Assembly: GCF_013373865.1 (NCBI RefSeq) | Contig: NC_050469.1 | Coordinates: 20,142,046-20,206,045, forward strand | Source of the DNA: Monomorium pharaonis | Lineage: Eukaryota > Arthropoda > Insecta > Hymenoptera > Formicidae | DNA length: 64,000 bases | Direction of reading: 5' to 3' | Part shown: positions 51,481 to 64,000 of the stretch, piece by piece | Layout of the letters: each line of letters starts with the position of its first letter | Position numbering within the stretch: the first letter of the stretch is position 1 | Translations under genes and position numbers: made by a program | Notes under the pieces: model-generated | What the model saw: the letters and a program-made list of their open reading frames with translations, nothing else | What the model was told of the DNA's origin: nothing | The model's database searches: none

Positions 51481-52090
51481 GGTGGTAAATCACATGCGGT
51501 TTGAATAGACAGCAGGAGGTCTGGTCTTTGGGAAGGCGCTCTGGGCTCTCTGTGCACCCTCTCCACCTTCTCTCGTCCCTCTACCACTCTTCCCTCCTCT
51601 TACCCGATAGTTCCTCGGCCGCTGCTTTGTATTCCGCGTTGCTTGCGCCTTCCCCTTTCCTTCCTCAACGTCGTCTCAAACTCCACGATTCTCTCATCCC
51701 TTTCCACTGATCGCCCCTTCTACCCCTCTAGTGTCCCTCTCACCAAAAATCCTCGTCTTATACTCGCGTCCTTCTTTCCTCCTTCGCTCTTTCGTTTTTC
51801 TTCTTCGTTGTCTTCGTCTTCGTCCAGCTCTTCCGTTGGAGATGCCTGAAGCTTCATCCTAAGGCGACTTGATCCACCCCCTTTCCATCCCTCAGACATT
51901 GCCACGCCAAGTTCTTTGATCCCTGTCGAGCGCGCAACTTCGAAGGATCACCACCAAGATTTTCGAAAGAATTCATAACTTTGACGGAGTCTTAGTGAGG
52001 AAGATTTCGCGCCTCGCGTGTAGTGGTGTCTTGGGGATAAAATGGGTTATGTGTTGCTCAGCGCAGGAAGAAAAATGCCACGAAAAAGTC
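51480..52090. other. Pyrimidine-rich block
   Basis: From about 51540 to 51835 the plus strand is strongly pyrimidine-rich (CTTC/CCCT runs). Ser/Leu/Phe-rich ORFs here are compositional. GC-richer unique DNA follows. Confidence 0.5.
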
Positions 52091-53550
52091 GACAAGCAGT
52101 TTTAGACGACTTTTGATTATATTATGATTCATATTCAAGAAAATACAAAATTTGTCAAAAATTGCCCGTCGTATTCAGAGAACACTGTGATATTACTATA
52201 ATTCTATAAAAAATGTTTACAAAAATTTACCATAGATGCAGATTCTGTTATTGTAAAATTTTGGAAACTAAATTAACAAAATTATTCGAAAAAATATGTC
52301 AACACAAATTATGTCAATGTATACAATAAAAAGTAACAATAAAAAGATACATTGTTCATGTTACTTCATTGATCGAATAAAGTCGAACAAAGAGGGAACG
52401 CTCTAAGGATTACGGAAACAAGCAAAAGAGGAAGAAGGAGCGCACAAGCCTGATCTGTTCATGAACACAGAAATCCCTCGTGGCAGCCTTGGGGTTCCGA
52501 AACATCAGCGTGATTGCGTTCCTTCGCGAAGGTATTCCATTACCGGGTTGAGCGAGTACCCTCATCCCTGTTCCACCCTCCTGAACTGCCGGACGTCGAG
52601 CTACGTTGTTCCCGACCCAGACTCGCCCATACACGCGACCAGACATCGACATGCAAACTAGAATTTGCAATCTTTGGTCCAGCAAAGATAAATGTTAGAC
52701 CTATATCTCTTGAATTCATATCTAAATTAGTATCTACAAATTGCGTAGGTGGTGTGTTACATTCAAATTTTTTATCACTATTCTTAAATTGTTTTTATGA
52801 TTAAAAATTTTATTTCAAATAATTCTATAAGATAATGCTCTTATTGCAAATGGCGCAATCTCTCGTCTTATATATGTTATGTATATATATTTCATTCTAA
52901 AAATTAATTCTATAATTTTCAATATTAATGTATCAATCAATTAGAAAGATAATTATACCAGTTTTATGATAAAGTTAGAGACCTACATGTGTTTATGTAT
53001 TAAGCATGTGATATAATTTCGCGAAGAAAAAAGTTGCCCGTTAAAAATTGCCAACTTTTTTCTTCGCGCTACAGCCTTCAATGTTCAGTTCGCTCCAAAG
53101 TTTAATCAGAAATTGGTAAAGGGATGCCTGTCCTGTTTTCATTAACATTCCACAAATCCTGCAACAAATTAAATTACTTCACCATTGCTGGGAGTAATGA
53201 ATATCGGTGGGATGGCAGGAAGTGGTAGAGGATCCTGAACGACAAGCATTGCGGGGAGCGGGCAGATAATCGATTGGTCTCGAAAGTTGAGTTTATTCAT
53301 GCATATAATGAGTTGTGTCGTTTGCAATTACTTCCACTACGTATTGTATACTTCATTTACGAAAAAAAAAACTTTAAAGTTGCTTTAATTTCGCTAAAAT
53401 GTATAGCTAAAATTTAACTTCTGATTTATGTTTCGTATGACTTGACTACCTATGTATGTATATTTGCAACAACAACACAGATATTGCATTCAAAATTAAG
53501 ATACATTTATAATAAAAATTTTCACAAATTGAAAAATAATCATTTTAACT
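52090..53550. other. AT-rich spacer with GC patch and sharp hairpin
   Basis: A CpG-rich unique patch at 52390-52690, otherwise AT-rich. The 17-bp hairpin is annotated separately. No gene recognised. Confidence 0.55.
53020..53068. repeat. Perfect 17-bp inverted repeat (hairpin)
   Basis: The left arm CGCGAAGAAAAAAGTTG (53020-53036) pairs without mismatch with CAACTTTTTTCTTCGCG (53052-53068) around a 15-nt loop. No T-run terminator follows, and no TA or other target duplication is obvious at the ends. Confidence 0.9.
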
Positions 53551-53559
53551 AAATAAGTC

Positions 53560-56500
53560 TTATCTAAAGAACAATGTAAAATAAACATTTAAAACGGTAT
53601 TAGTATCAACAGTATTATAATCAATTCCTCTTTTTTTCTCGTAACTGTCTGTCCATGTGTGTGGCAATGACATAATTCGTATGTACATTAGGTGGATGTG
53701 GATACTGTGCCGGGCTGCGTAGGAGGCTAGATTCCACGACACTGAACGGGATAGAAATGGCGGTACGGCAGAGGCGAGGGATCGGGTAATGGGGTTTGCT
53801 GGGAGTGACGCGGGAGCTAACCGAGCGGAATCACGAGCTCCCAGAAATCGAATCCATGCGTCACCCAAGCCTGCCAACACCATCTGCAGCTAGCGAGTTT
53901 CCACCGACCCTAAGTTTCGGTGGCAGACTTAGAACGGAATGTCATCCACCAGAAAGTAACAATCGGCAATTGATTGATAAATAAAATCAAAATTTCTTTC
54001 TGTAATTTATTATAATTGCATTTTGCGTAATAGTAATATCGTAGAAATAGCAAATCTGCTTTAATTCTCTGTATTAAGTACATATACATTTACGTATCGT
54101 TTTGTCCCTTGCATATTGATATAATTAATAATAAAAATTACTAAAGATCAAATAAGATGGTATAGAGATTATTCTTAAATTGAAATAACATATGTTGAAT
54201 GGCCATTGCGTATTACTTTTAACAAAACAAAGAAATCTCAGTGGCAAAACAAACAGGCAATTGCTGGAGCGAAATTCCAGGCAACCCCCTGGACAACTTA
54301 AGCAACGTCTCGCTCTTGTCCGCTTGGTGCTCCAACGTAAATGATGGCGCCCAGTATTATCTATTGTGCGCCCATTCCATTTAATATTGTATTCCATAAC
54401 GCAAACAAAGGTAAAATGCGAATTAATGTACTCGATTTATCACGCTTTTGTTACGCGCTGGGACGCGAGCGAACAACGCCGGGGAACTCGCTGGCTTTAC
54501 TTCGCTCTTTCCCCATCACTGCTATAACTACCACGAAAACGTAGCTGCGACGTGGCAGATACGCCACTTTGTAAGTTTCGACGCGAACCCGAGAAATATT
54601 CCTGTAAATGCACATTGTGCTTTAATCATCGCGATTGCATCTTTTTTAAATATTTTCACAAACATCTCGAATTGTACATTTGTCAACTATACTTATTAAG
54701 GTTTGTTTTTCATGTGTTACCGTAGATGGTTTTGCAGATAAACATCAGAATGCAATTTAGACAACTTTTGATTAGTCCATAATGTTCAAAACACTTCAGA
54801 TAATAAGATAGATGCGTTAGAGGGAATGAAATCCCTAGATGCATTTATTTCCTACAGATGTATCTATTTTATTTTATCTCAAGCGTTTGTACGCCATATT
54901 TAGGACGTGAATGTCCAATCGCTTACTTAAATATTTTTTACTCAGAGTTTATAAATCTATAAAAAAATGTTCACTTAATTATGAACATTGTAAATGTACA
55001 TTATAAAAGTGTATCGCACACAAGTTTACTTTTATTTTACATAAGAAAAATAAAAGATTGCCATTATTAAAATGTTGATAAATGCTCGCAACAATTTTAA
55101 ATATTGCTAGGATATTTGAATTGCTAGTATGAAATAAAAAGTTTCATAATTTTAGAGTGTTTTCAGAGTATTGTAAAACTGTGAACATAACAAAGCATTT
55201 ACGATGAAAACTGGTTGAACGGAGGTAAACGTAAGAGGGGATAGAGTCTAACTGGTCGAATATCCAGGAGGACCATTTTTCTTTCCTGCTCGCGGAGACT
55301 GCGGCCGAAAAAGGATTGGGAACCACCACAGATGACGCTTTCTTCCCTCATCTTTTTCTACCTCCGGTTCCCATCTTCCTCTGACGTATTCTCCCTTCAG
55401 AGCTTCGTTCTACGAACGTTTGTAATCCTCACATAGAATACGCTATAACTAAAAGAAAATAACAGTAGTTCTTTGACGTTAAAAAGAGCAGATGTATATG
55501 TATAAACTATAGAAAGCATAATAAAAAAGATTAAAAATAATTTGTCAAAATTTGATTAATGTTATTAAAAATAACAAAAATATATATTTATAAAATAAAA
55601 CAAAAAACCATAAAATATATATTTTATACTCTCTATCTGCTTTGTGACTTTTGTAATTATGCGCAGAAAAAGAACAAGAAAATATTTTACGTATATCTAA
55701 AGATTTTATCACAAACTTGCAAAGCATTCCCGACTTGTCGCATCTATCATCGTTCTTGCTTTGACTTCCACGCTCTTTCACTCGAGGGACGTAGTTTCTC
55801 TGATATCCTTTATGCCACTCCGATAAATATAACTATAAATTTGTAAGGCATTGACGCAAAAATCGAAATACTAAGAGAAAACTTCAAGTTTTTCAAATCA
55901 TACGCTCTTTCTGTTGCTTCAGAACCGTAATGAGACAATTGTATTTGACATCAAATAAATTTGAAAATAATGACAATAAGCAAATCTTTTAAATTTGTTC
56001 TTCTTATTTTGTGCATAAAGAATGTTGCAAAAATAAATATTACGTTATTAATGATTAATTTTTTTCAAGGTTTACTAGATGTTTACTCAATGTTAATACT
56101 TAACATGTTAACTAGTATTCTGGCGGTTTTGAAGAAACTAATGTGGGAAGCGTGTCAAGGAGATGACGACAGAAAAGAAATAGAAACAAAAGAGAATGAA
56201 TATTCGAAAGATGAGCAGAGGCGGAGTTTGAGCGTATAGCAGAGAAGATCAGAGGGTTTTCGTGGCAGAGTGATTGGTAGCACCCGTTAGTTTAATCATC
56301 ACGCATTAGCCGAACTACCCCTTACCCTGAATTCTAGCCCACTTTCACCCTCGAATTCCGCGCTACTCATTCTGCTCGCTCTACGCCATTCTGTGTTTGC
56401 TCCATTCTCATTCATTTTCTCTTACGTTTTGGTATACTCGCCGCCGTTTGTTACGCAACGTTTCAACTTCCGTCAGTGTCCCACTTTATCTTATTTAAAC

Positions 56501-57700
56501 AATTCAGATTTACATAGCTCGCCTTTTACACGCCCAATATATGAAATATGTGTCAAACAATTTTTAGAAACGTTGTAATTTCAGAAAACAACGAAAAAAA
56601 TTTTTATTACATAAAAACGTAAAACTAGAAAAGAATCCGTGTGATTAAAATCTGTGAAATGTATAGAATACAATAATACAAAGCTAGATATTTTTGTATA
56701 TCTTTGTTACATGGCAACTAACTATTTGTTCGACAATATATGTACATAAAAATATAGCAACTTTTTAATATAAGTATAATTTGATATAAATGATATAAAT
56801 GAATATAAATATGTATACGTTGGTATATAAATGGTATGATAGTCCTTTAACATATGGACCTTTAATAAAACCGAAACAGTTATTTATTTGCAATGCTTAA
56901 ATACCCATAACATATAAATGGCATAACATAAAGCAGACCATGACGTGAGCTTTACGACTACAACATTTATTTATGGTGTATTTGTTGCTGGCATGTGTAA
57001 ATTCTTCACCATCATGGGCAGCCGCAGAGATAGGGAAGCATTTTGACATTTGTCATGATTGATTCGTCAGCCGGTTGATCATTGTAAAATTACATCGATT
57101 TCTGCGTGACTCTACAAATATATTCATCAAGTGCGCCACGTAAGAGGGGATTTTTGCAAGTTGTATCGATTTGCGCGAAAGCATTTTTTCAACGAGTTAT
57201 ATCTAGATGCCAGTTTGTGAATGCGTCGCGATATACCGCGACTGTTCCATTTCGACACATCGATTGCCCGCAGATAGTTATCGGTGTGAAAATAACGTGG
57301 TTTATCCTTAATGACATGCACACGGTGACTTGTAGTAGGTGCCACTCAGTTGCAGATTAAAATTGGATAACAGTCAACCACCTGCTATGCCTAACTTTAA
57401 CAATCGCGTGGATACTGACAATTATTTAGTGCCTTTACTTCCTTATATCAGTGGCTGTAAAAATATTTGATATCTAACAAAGAAAAAAACACACTTGCAA
57501 ATTATGAAACATAGTTTCAAACAAATGTTTAAGTATTTTATATTAAAAAATACTGTTATACGAATTGTAATAATATAAGCGTAACAGAATAATATAAGTG
57601 ATAATATAAATAACTATGTAGTAATATGAATAATAAAAGGTACAGTTTCTTATTACAATTAAACATATTAAAAATATTTTGTTAAATTATAATTAATTTA
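53560..57700. other. Mixed unique spacer
   Basis: CpG-rich patches at about 53640-53950, 54240-54620, 55200-55440 and 56220-56480, and a unique patch at 56940-57400, in AT-rich DNA. AAATGGCGG at 53755-53763 is YY1/Pho-like. No gene or RNA gene recognised. Confidence 0.5.
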
Positions 57701-57718
57701 ATGCAGTTGCATACTCAT

Positions 57719-57786
<68 letters not shown>
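57719..57786 (+). repeat. Compound (CA)n(TA)n microsatellite
   Basis: CA repeat passing directly into TA repeat, then TTTA units. Confidence 0.95.
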
Positions 57787-57889
57787 TTATTTATTTAAAA
57801 AAAGAGACAGTATCTTTGCAGATTCAATTCGAAAACTTGAATTTGAAATTGCTGAAACTGTTTATCCCGTACAGAACTCGTATAATCAG

Positions 57890-60800
57890 ATATGATTTAT
57901 AACTCGATAAGATGTTGCTTCTCAAGTGCACGCATCTTCTTCGTAGAATTCGTATTTGTTTGCTCGGAGCTGAAGAATCGTATTATTAGACGTAAGAACA
58001 GTTGTATTTTGACGAAATTATACGTCGTCGTAGAAATTTATCATAACTACTTTTACGCCTTGCGCGGTTTGTGTCAAAAATTAAACGCCAGGCACAACAG
58101 TGGTGTAAACAAGAGGGATATGCTTCTAATGGACAAAGCAGGGTGATTTTCACCAGGTACAAAAACACAAAGACTATAGAAAACCATTAATCAAATTGAA
58201 TCAATGAGACCAAAAGGAACTCATTCTGCTACTTATTCATTTATCATTATTAAAGCTTGGGACCATCTGTTGCGATGATCGCCACTATCTGCTAACAGTT
58301 TATCTTTTCACACAACGGAATCTTTTCTTTAGGCTACCAGACTTCGCCGCCCTCTCAAGGCTACCGGAGTAATAATTCCCTTTTTTTTAAATTTAAATAA
58401 AAGTACGAGAAGGAAGAATTTAAAATTATATCTCGTTTTACCACACGATATAATTACGATGCGCAAAGTACGCGGGCGATATTGAGCAATTAGCGAGAGA
58501 CCAAAATAAGACGTTACAGCTTTTTAAAAATGTAGATACGCAATAATATATCTCTCTCGTTTCATGAAAATTATAGCCCGCTGCGCACTCGTGCAGTAAC
58601 GAGCGTGTTGTTAAAAAGGCGAGGAAATACTTTATCTACGCGCGATACGCGCAATATGCAATTTTTTCACGAGCCATACATGACACGCAACTTTCCATTG
58701 GATGGTTCAACGGATAATGGGCATTAAACCCCTTTTTTAACACGACACTTTGACATAAGCGATATCTTAGGTACAGAAGAAATATACATATATAAAAGTA
58801 TATAAATATATTTTTTATATTCAAAGGCGCAATTTAGGCTTTATTAAGAATCAGCTTTTGTACAAAAATTAACAATTTTAAAACTAATTGCATGTTTCTA
58901 GAGTATAAGTTAATGAATTTTTAAGTAAGCCCCAAAAGATTTCTTTGCGCGAAACACATCAAATCTAATGTAGCATTCGTGGAAACTTAATCACTTCCAT
59001 GACATTTGTAAAAACACAAGAAAACAGTTTCGTTTTCGCGATGCATTTCACGTAGATCTCGAAATACATCACATCCGCAAATCTTTCCTCAAGAATTACG
59101 TATCACTGTTCGCTGAGCCCGAATCCGCAAAAGCTTCCGACGGCCTTCGACATTCATCGTAACTGAAGCAGAGCGAATCCTACGATCGGGTTTTACGACT
59201 CGAGAATCTGCAGGGTGCCGATGAAGCGAAAGCGGAGCAGTCTCACGGACCGTTCCACTTGCTTTCGTGACCCGAGGTCGCAACAGCTCGAGGCGGTTGA
59301 CTCCTGAAGCTAAGAAGGGTTTGCTTATAAGGGGTTAGACAGTTATGCAAAACAAATGTAGGAGAGTACCTGCTCTGGTCCAGTTTTGCTTAAACAGTGT
59401 GACGGTCGACTAGAAATCGAGAGAACGAACAGGTTGTTCGTCTCCCTGTTTCGTTCACGCTGCCCCTTTCATGTACACCTCGAACCGTCAAAATGGGCAG
59501 ATTTGCACGCGCTGATTTACTGCCGGATACCCAAAAAGGCTTATCGGAATTCCAAATACGCAATTTCAAGGTCCCGTCTCCTTGTGAATTTTACGCTACA
59601 TCTAAAGAGACAGGGTTACGTAGAACATGTTAAACTATTTTGCATTAGCAGATTAAATATTAAAAAATTTGGCCTGCAATTCATTATAGATTTAAGAATC
59701 AATTAATTACTAATAAATTAATTCATAAAAATTTTAGATAATTTTGTTAAAACAATATCTTCTAATTTTGATTAAAAGTTAGTTGTGTTAAATTAAATTA
59801 GTTAAATTAAATTAGTTTGATCCTACAGTTAAAAATGGTCTTTCTTTAATAAGCACAGTTATTAAATATAAACTTTCCTTCATTTTTGCGTTTAAGATTC
59901 TTATGCAAATATTCACAAATGCAATTTTTCATTTTTATATTAGCACAATTTATAAAATCGATTTCCAATTTTTATTCAATTGTTTATTTTTGTCCTCGAA
60001 AATGTAGGCTGTCTATAAATGTTATTTATATCATCTTTTAATTCAACCTCTTTAATATCTGCACTGTTTACTTCGATTTCTCTCCTTGCTTCTGCTTGAC
60101 TTCATCTTATTTCTACTCTTTGTTCCTCTTTATTTCTCCTACTCTTTGTTAGAGTTTTAGACCATACAAATACACGAATTTGTCCACATTTTGATTTATC
60201 GCTGGTCAATTCTAATAAAAGGTTTGTCCATTGTATCTTTCAATAGTTCGACAACACGAATTACGAAATTCAAGGTTACTAAGACTAAAAGTTTCACCTC
60301 GAAACTAAGGGAAGCGGGCATACCTGACTCAGTAGTCAGTTAAATTCGCAGGTGAACGGATGTTTAGTTCGATCTACATATATTTATAATAATCTTTTAT
60401 TTTATCAAACAATATTACAATGTGACGTGTATAAACTTTTGATCGGAGACTGAAATTGTGCAAGACATTGCTTTCTCTCTCTCTTTTTCTTTAAATTATG
60501 TTAACTATTTCATCAAAAAGTGACACTGACAAGATTATCGGGTATCAATTACAATAAACTGAAAAGTATATATATTTCGTATCGCGTATCTTATGTTAGT
60601 AGAGAATGTGTCAAAAGACGATCGAAACCGGCAGAATGGCGTCGGCAGTTAATTTTCATTCGAAATACGAACGATTAGAGTTTCAGTGTTAGGTATCGAT
60701 GCGGTACCGATAATGGCGATATCTATGGAGTACCTATGTATACACATGATGTACGGGAAGTAATATTTTGGGAGGCACGAGGCAATATATCTTCCAGCGG

Positions 60801-62470
60801 CGTTGGTTCATGATACTGATATCAGTATCACAGGTTATCGAAAATATTTTAAAAACTATGTGTATCTACGATCAGAATCTTTCATACTTCTTCAGCTTGG
60901 GCAAACCGAATTTACCTGTAAGTTAAACGAATTATAACTTCGAATTTTCTTTTAGAAACGTTGTACAAAAGTAGTCTACCAACTAACGTGTATTATTATT
61001 TAATTATTTTATGTTTATTGCTTTTTATTTAATAGGGAAGTGCACTTTTGCTTATGTTACGTGGCTTAGAATCGTGACGAATTTAAATGTGTCAAATATT
61101 TGACGAGAATAAGTAAGTAATTTAAATTTAACACACAGACATACGTTTGTATAATGGTATAATGTTAAAAGTTACGTAGCATAAAATGTTAAGTGAAATA
61201 TATTACGATACATCGAAGAAATACCGAATCTCTACAGTGAACATTTGTCAAGATCGCATAGAGCACAAGCAAAAAAATATATACAAAAGAATATTATTAT
61301 GTGCCAAAATAAGAAAACTAGAAAGAAAAGCAATTACGAGAAATGTTTTGACATTCTCAGTAAACCATTTATTTACTCGTACTAATCTTTCGCTCGTATG
61401 GAATTCTTCTGTCGGCCCTTTTTGCGCGTTTTTTTCGTTTCGGTCGTGAAGAAAAAGGCAAAGTTATCACAAGAAAACTCACTGTTACTCTGCCCTCTGG
61501 CATTAAATGCGCGACGATGCGATAGCGGCGATAGTCATACTTATAATTAGAGGAGTCAGCGAAATGATTTATGACGCACACGTGGTACGCACTGCTTTCG
61601 TAAATACACTTTCTTTATTCGTTTTCGCTCAGGCATATACATTTGTTGAGGGGCTTGGTCTTGATTAATATTTTGAAACACTGTATTTGGTCTCTATTCT
61701 CGTCGAAGCGCTTACAAAATTATTAGCGAAGCGACATTGTACTTTGTAAAGTAAGATGAGTGGTCAAATTATTATTATTGTTGCACCGGCGTTCTTGTAC
61801 TTGACGCAATCGCGAATGAAGAATATCTCATTGTTTCAATGTCTTTTCCACATTATTTCCATTATAATACAATATTAATTCCACATTAATACAATACTAC
61901 TAAATATTATTATTAGATACTAATACAAAATACTAATGTAATGTTTTATAAACAGTATGCTTATTTTTATTCTTGCTGTTTCTTTCATAGTAATATTGGA
62001 AAACACATGAGACGCATTTTATACATATAATTCTTCTTATTACTCATTTTCATTGTTTCTTTTTTACTATTATAGATACAATTTAATAAATAGCATGCAT
62101 TTATTAAATTTCATGCTTTTATAAATAATAGAACTATATTAACAATCTCATAAAAATAATAGCGCTTTCATATTTTTCGATAAAATTCTGCAAGATTTTT
62201 CAATAGGTAATAAAAATCATTTAATAGAGTTATAAAATTATGAATACTAATATTTTATTTTTTTCTACAAAACACTTATTATTTGTTTATATAAATTCTT
62301 CAAACATCTTTCTAAAGACACATTATATGTATGAGACAACATGTTACCCGACGGAACGCGTAAGCAGTATTAGTATCAAGAATTCGTGCAGCTTTCAAAA
62401 ATAAACAAAATAATGATTAAAAATGATTTTATTTATCTTATCTTAATGACCTATTTACAGGTTTATTGTA
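57890..62470. other. Mixed unique spacer
   Basis: CCATTAATCA at 58184-58193 reads TGATTAATGG on the minus strand. GC-richer unique patches lie at about 58560-58760, 59040-59580, 60270-60360, 60600-60840 and 61360-61600. No ORF is supportable. Confidence 0.5.
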
Positions 62471-62477
62471 TTATTCT

Positions 62478-62980
62478 TTCCATTAAAAATAAAACTGAAG
62501 ATTAATAATGTTAATACAATATAATATTAGTTAAAACGTATAATATGATTATACAACTTGTAGAAATTGTTAATATAGATAATTACAAAAAATTTCAGCA
62601 GTCGTATAATCTTTCAAAATATAATATAAATGATTTCTTTATATTATCACTTTTATTATCGTCTACTACTATTACATACTTTTATTAAACATTAGATTTT
62701 AGTCGATTTTGAAACAAAAAATCTTGAAATCAAAAAATAACGATACAAAAATATAAAATTAATAATTTTAATATTCGTATCTAGGAATATTAATTATGAG
62801 ACAAAAATCCTTCCATTAAAAATATAACTAAAGGTTAATAATGGTAATACAATATAATATTAGTTAAAACTGTGTAATAAAGTTATACAACTTGTAGAAA
62901 TTATTAATATAGATAATTATAAAAAATTTCAGCAGTCATATAATCTTTTAAAATATAGTATAAATTATTTCTTTATATTT
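62478..62980 (+). repeat. Direct duplication, about 170 bp per copy
   Basis: Copy 1 is 62478-62646 and copy 2 is 62811-62980. They share long blocks such as aatacaatataatattagtt and ttatacaacttgtagaaatt, with scattered substitutions and small indels. The offset is 333-334 bp. Confidence 0.85.
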
Positions 62981-63139
62981 TTGATTCTGTTAATTAAAAG
63001 CAAATCTACTACATGTATATCATTAAAAAAATGTATTATTTGAAACATTCTAATACTAAATACACTCAAAAATGTATCAGCTAAAAAATAAACTGGCGAA
63101 AAGGTTTTCTATTTACTAAAAGATTTGACAAAAACGTTT

Positions 63140-64000
63140 TAAAGATGATATTAATGAACGTCTGTAGAGAGAGATCTCTTACAGTTGGAAAGAATCATAC
63201 CAACCACAAGCTTTTGACACTTTCAAGCTCACATAAGAATATACGTTTTCGGTCGGAAATTGTTGACACATCTCGCAATATTTATCCTTTGACGAATATT
63301 AATAGTTATTTTCGTAAAAAAAAAGGGTCCAGGTCTACTACCTGCGTCTGACAAGCGAGTCCCATGCAATCGGTTAGACGAGATTGGATTGGAGTAACAG
63401 GGTTCCAACATGGCGTACCGTCGGCCGTCGGAACATGGCGACGGCGGGCCAAAGCGGCCGGCGCGCGTTTTATCGCTTCAGCGCTCGCATTCGGTGGATT
63501 GCTTTCGAAAAATCATTCCGTATCAACGATCCCCCCCCCCCCGGCCCGTTCGGAGGATCACTTAATAGTTGACGACAACAACTAACCGTCGGGCTGTTTC
63601 TATTAATATCAGTACGTTTCTCCCGGTATCGACATCGCGCCGGGCGCGTATGTACGTACACATGCCCGCGAATACATATTTTTCGGTATACACAAACATT
63701 GCCTGACGGCCGGCAACAACTCTATGTCGAACTACGCTTCTATTAATACCGACTCGCTCTGTCTGGCCGCGTGGACCTGTGTGCGCGTAAACGTACGCGG
63801 GTATGTGACATCGGTCACGCTCGCGGTGTACGTGCGATACAAGTCGCGCTTCGATGTGTTACATTTTGTGCCTTCGACGCGTGTTTCGATGACTGGCGTA
63901 CTGCGGTTCTGATTTAACTATCCCGAAATGAATCGTCGCGCCGACACCGCGTCGCACGGATGAGCGGATTTTCGTTATTTTTCCTCGCCCGTCCGCCGCC
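63140..64000. other. CpG-rich block at the window edge
   Basis: From about 63380 to the end the DNA is CpG-rich and unique, with a C12 run at 63531-63542 and ATGGCG repeated near 63412-63440. Short ORFs lie in several frames; none is recognised. A promoter or untranslated exon continuing past the window is possible. Confidence 0.4.

Noticed and set aside
57701..57895. ORF beginning with His/Thr repeats
   Set aside because: Translation of the CA/TA microsatellite.
1..64000. Hox-cluster microRNAs (mir-10, mir-993, iab-4) and tRNA genes
   Set aside because: I looked for the mature microRNA strings and for tRNA B-box-like GGTTCGA sequences on both strands by eye and found none. A covariance-model scan would be needed to exclude diverged copies.

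Overview
The window looks like a piece of an insect Hox cluster, most likely from a hymenopteran and perhaps an ant. The support is one two-exon homeobox gene with a fast-evolving fushi-tarazu-type homeodomain, a background that switches between very AT-rich stretches and CpG-rich patches, many GA/GT/CA microsatellites, and almost no recognisable coding sequence elsewhere. The order-level call is inference from composition and homeodomain type, not from a database match.

Layout. From 1 to about 6.9 kb is the 3' flank of the gene. It is mostly AT-rich, with small GC-rich islands near 0.6-1.3, 2.3-2.7, 5.4-5.5 and 6.3-6.55 kb. The gene itself (called ftz here) runs on the minus strand from 8716 to 6887. 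Exon 1 carries a degenerate hexapeptide. A 492-bp intron with matching splice phases separates it from exon 2, which carries the whole homeodomain. From about 8.8 kb to the end (about 55 kb) I find no exon that I can assign to a protein family. If the cluster is collinear and co-oriented as in most insects, this is the 5' side of ftz, where Antp would be expected further on. No Scr or Antp homeobox, hexapeptide exon or recognisable N-terminus appears in the window.

The 55-kb desert is not featureless. It alternates AT-rich DNA with CpG-rich unique blocks of 0.3-2 kb, the usual texture of Hox regulatory DNA. It holds several purine-to-pyrimidine strand-switch blocks, a palindromic MITE-like element (21958-22194), a perfect 17-bp hairpin (53020-53068), two old direct duplications with nearly the same 332-334 bp offset, a few strong splice-donor and initiator-like sequences that could belong to non-coding transcripts, and scattered Pho/YY1-like and Hox/Exd-like motifs.

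The most interesting non-coding signal is a GC island 0.3-0.6 kb beyond the ftz stop codon. Within about 80 bp it combines a 9-bp inverted repeat, an exact composite Hox/Exd-type site, a core FTZ-F1-type half-site and an E-box. A second candidate autoregulatory site, two overlapping TGATTAAT motifs, lies 0.9 kb upstream of the start codon. Nothing here proves a new biological system; these are testable cis-regulatory hypotheses.
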